From Terriglobus roseus DSM 18391 (lineage in GTDB: Bacteria > Acidobacteriota > Terriglobia > Terriglobales > Acidobacteriaceae): 64,000 nucleotides of DNA. The stretch lies in the NCBI RefSeq assembly GCF_000265425.1, contig NC_018014.1:3596001-3660000 (forward strand), given 5' to 3'. Of this stretch, positions 62,791 through 64,000 are shown one piece after another; position 1 is the stretch's first letter, and each line of letters begins with the position of its first letter. The notes below the pieces were generated by a model, which had not been told where the DNA came from, searched no databases, and saw only the letters and a program-made list of their open reading frames with translations. Position numbers and translations under genes: made by a program.

Positions 62791-62821
62791 ACACAGATGT
62801 AGTTGGTTTGCCTACATGTGT
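62791..62821. promoter_or_regulatory. candidate BlaI operator
   Basis: The inverted repeat ACACAGATGTAG / CTACATGTGT with a nine-base spacer lies just before the blaI-like gene. Its ATGTAG/CTACAT half-sites resemble the TACA/TGTA boxes bound by BlaI/MecI dimers. Confidence 0.5.
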
Positions 62822-62833
62822 TGGGAGGGTTCG

Positions 62834-63220
62834 ATGACTGCGCCAAAACTTAGCAAGCTTGAGCTCCGGATAATGTCAGTCCTTTGGGAGAAGGGCGACT
62901 GTTCTGTCAGAGAAGTCCAAGAGGCCTTCCCCGAAGAAGAGCGACCCGCCTTTACTACGGTCCAAACGACCCTCTACCGCATGGAAGCGAAGCAAGTGGT
63001 TGCTCGCGCCAAAAAGATTGGCAATTCACTGATCTTCACACCGATAATTTCCGAGACCGCCGCCCAGCGCCGGCTAATCGACGAGCTGCTATCTCTCTTC
63101 GGCGGTCGCATTCAGCCAGTTGTCGCTCACCTAGTCAATTCAGGAAAGTTCACATCGGACGATGTGAAGGAAGCTCAGAAGCTCCTGAGAGCGTTGGCTG
63201 CGAAGGAGAAGGCTTTATGA
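62834..63220 (+). CDS. BlaI/MecI/CopY-family transcriptional repressor
   Basis: A 128-residue winged-helix repressor: LSKLELRIMSVLWEKGDCSV, then the recognition part PAFTTVQTTLYRMEAKQVVA and a C-terminal dimer helix. It has the usual size. ATG 62834 follows TGGGAGGG. It overlaps the M56 gene by four bases (ATGA), as in bla/mec-type systems, where the peptidase cleaves the repressor on signal. Confidence 0.92.
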   Translation: MTAPKLSKLELRIMSVLWEKGDCSVREVQEAFPEEERPAFTTVQTTLYRMEAKQVVARAKKIGNSLIFTPIISETAAQRRLIDELLSLFGGRIQPVVAHLVNSGKFTSDDVKEAQKLLRALAAKEKAL

Positions 63221-64000
63221 ACCTTCATTATCTGTCCTCCGCACTCAGCGCTCTCAGTCCGAACATGAAAAACCACCTCTGGCAATCCACTTTCTTTGCG
63301 GCTGGCTGCGCGTTGATGACGTTGGGAATGCGCAAGAACTTGGCGCGAGCGCGCTACTGGGTGTGGTTTGCAGCATCGATCAAGTTTCTTCTACCCTTCT
63401 CCATGCTGATGAGCATCGGCGCCGCTGTGATGCCGCATCGTCACACCGCGCCTGTTGTTCGAGCGGTTTACGACTTCATCGACATCGTGGGACAGCCGTT
63501 CTCCACCACGTTCCCGTCCGTCACAACTGCTTCTAAAGCCGTCCCAGCGCCGGGCCTGGAATGGTCATGGTCGCTGTCTCTGTCCTCGGTGTTGGCTGCG
63601 ACCTGGACGCTCGGAGCGCTGTCGATCATGACCACCTGGGGGATCTACTGGTGGCGGATCAGAACCATCGTTCAACAGTCGACTGAAGCGACGGACGGTC
63701 CAGAAATACTCGCACTTCGTGAGCTTCACGTCGAAGGTTGGGGTCCAGCAGCAGAGGTCAACCTCCGGCTGTCGGAAGCGAACTTCGGACCAGGTGTCTA
63801 CGGCATCAGCCGCCCAACTCTCATCTGGCCCTCCCGCATTTCAGAACGATTGAACGATGCTCAGCTTAGATCAATCCTCACCCATGAGCTGTGCCACATA
63901 AAGTTCCGTGACAACCTCACAGCCTGCCTTCATATGGTCGTCGAGGCTGTCTTCTGGTTTCATCCGCTGGTGTGGTGGCTAGGCTCACAACTTGAACTAG
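63217..64000 (+). CDS. M56-family (BlaR1-like) membrane metallopeptidase, 3' end outside the window
   Basis: The frame starts at ATG 63217 and runs off the window edge, giving at least 261 residues. It has hydrophobic helices near the start (LWQSTFFAAGCALMTLG, YWVWFAASIKFLLPFSMLM), a third (SVLAATWTLGALSIMTTW), and the zinc motif HELCHIKFRDN followed by VVEAVFWFHPLVWW. BlaR1 homologues sense a ligand outside the cell and cut the partner repressor inside. The C-terminal sensor is not visible. Confidence 0.92.
   Translation, partial: MNLHYLSSALSALSPNMKNHLWQSTFFAAGCALMTLGMRKNLARARYWVWFAASIKFLLPFSMLMSIGAAVMPHRHTAPVVRAVYDFIDIVGQPFSTTFPSVTTASKAVPAPGLEWSWSLSLSSVLAATWTLGALSIMTTWGIYWWRIRTIVQQSTEATDGPEILALRELHVEGWGPAAEVNLRLSEANFGPGVYGISRPTLIWPSRISERLNDAQLRSILTHELCHIKFRDNLTACLHMVVEAVFWFHPLVWWLGSQLEL

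Overview
The window looks like chromosome of an acidobacterium of the Terriglobia/Acidobacteriaceae type. The grounds are six paralogues of the soil-associated TIGR03435 family, a TIGR03436-type VWA protein, a large Oar-like TonB receptor with an N-terminal carboxypeptidase-regulatory-like domain, and a BlaI/M56 pair. No rRNA, confident tRNA, CRISPR array, integrase or transposase was found. All calls come from reading the sequence; no database search was run.

Layout. 0-14 kb: a loosely packed stretch with a small membrane protein, a frameshifted LprI-like gene, the TonB receptor with its terminator, a Tat-exported Gfo/Idh/MocA oxidoreductase, two paralogous small proteins of unknown function, a membrane diguanylate cyclase and a PAS protein. 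14.3-19.7 kb: a minus-strand cluster of two large MACPF-jacalin proteins, each starting with a beta-grasp-like domain, flanked by two small unknown proteins. I read this as a candidate pore-forming toxin or defence locus. 19.9-26.2 kb: CotH-kinase-like protein divergent from a Tat/lipoprotein metallophosphatase, a VWA protein, a decayed gene fragment and an MFS transporter. 26.6-30.2 kb: a decayed, plasmid-like patch with a frameshifted Cys-pair protein, a truncated DUF2130 gene fused head-to-head to a frameshifted RepB-type primase, a frameshifted SSB and an AT-hook protein. 30.4-32.2 kb: a MarR regulator divergent from an AzoR-like reductase.

32.2-45.9 kb is the most unusual part. Single small genes (membrane proteins, a DUF6980 protein, an ankyrin protein, a LMW phosphatase, unknowns) alternate with about twenty copies of a roughly 65-bp imperfect palindrome. 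Every copy between 32 and 46 kb points the same way, although the genes point both ways. Genes on the plus strand have the element just after their stop; genes on the minus strand have it just before their start. This is the geometry of an integron cassette array, but the element does not fit the canonical attC consensus and no integrase is present. A related, longer variant continues between genes at 19.8, 43.0, 45.8, 51.2, 54.9, 56.9 and 61.7 kb. One reversed copy lies at 12.2 kb.

46-64 kb: secreted TIGR03435 proteins mixed with alpha/beta hydrolases, a serine hydrolase, an acetamidase-like protein, an ECF sigma/anti-sigma/OmpH operon, a two-gene ABC exporter and, at the right edge, a BlaI repressor overlapping an M56 (BlaR1-like) peptidase that runs off the window. 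Several apparent one-base deletions in short homopolymers suggest either real gene decay or residual sequencing error; this should be settled before calling those genes pseudogenes.
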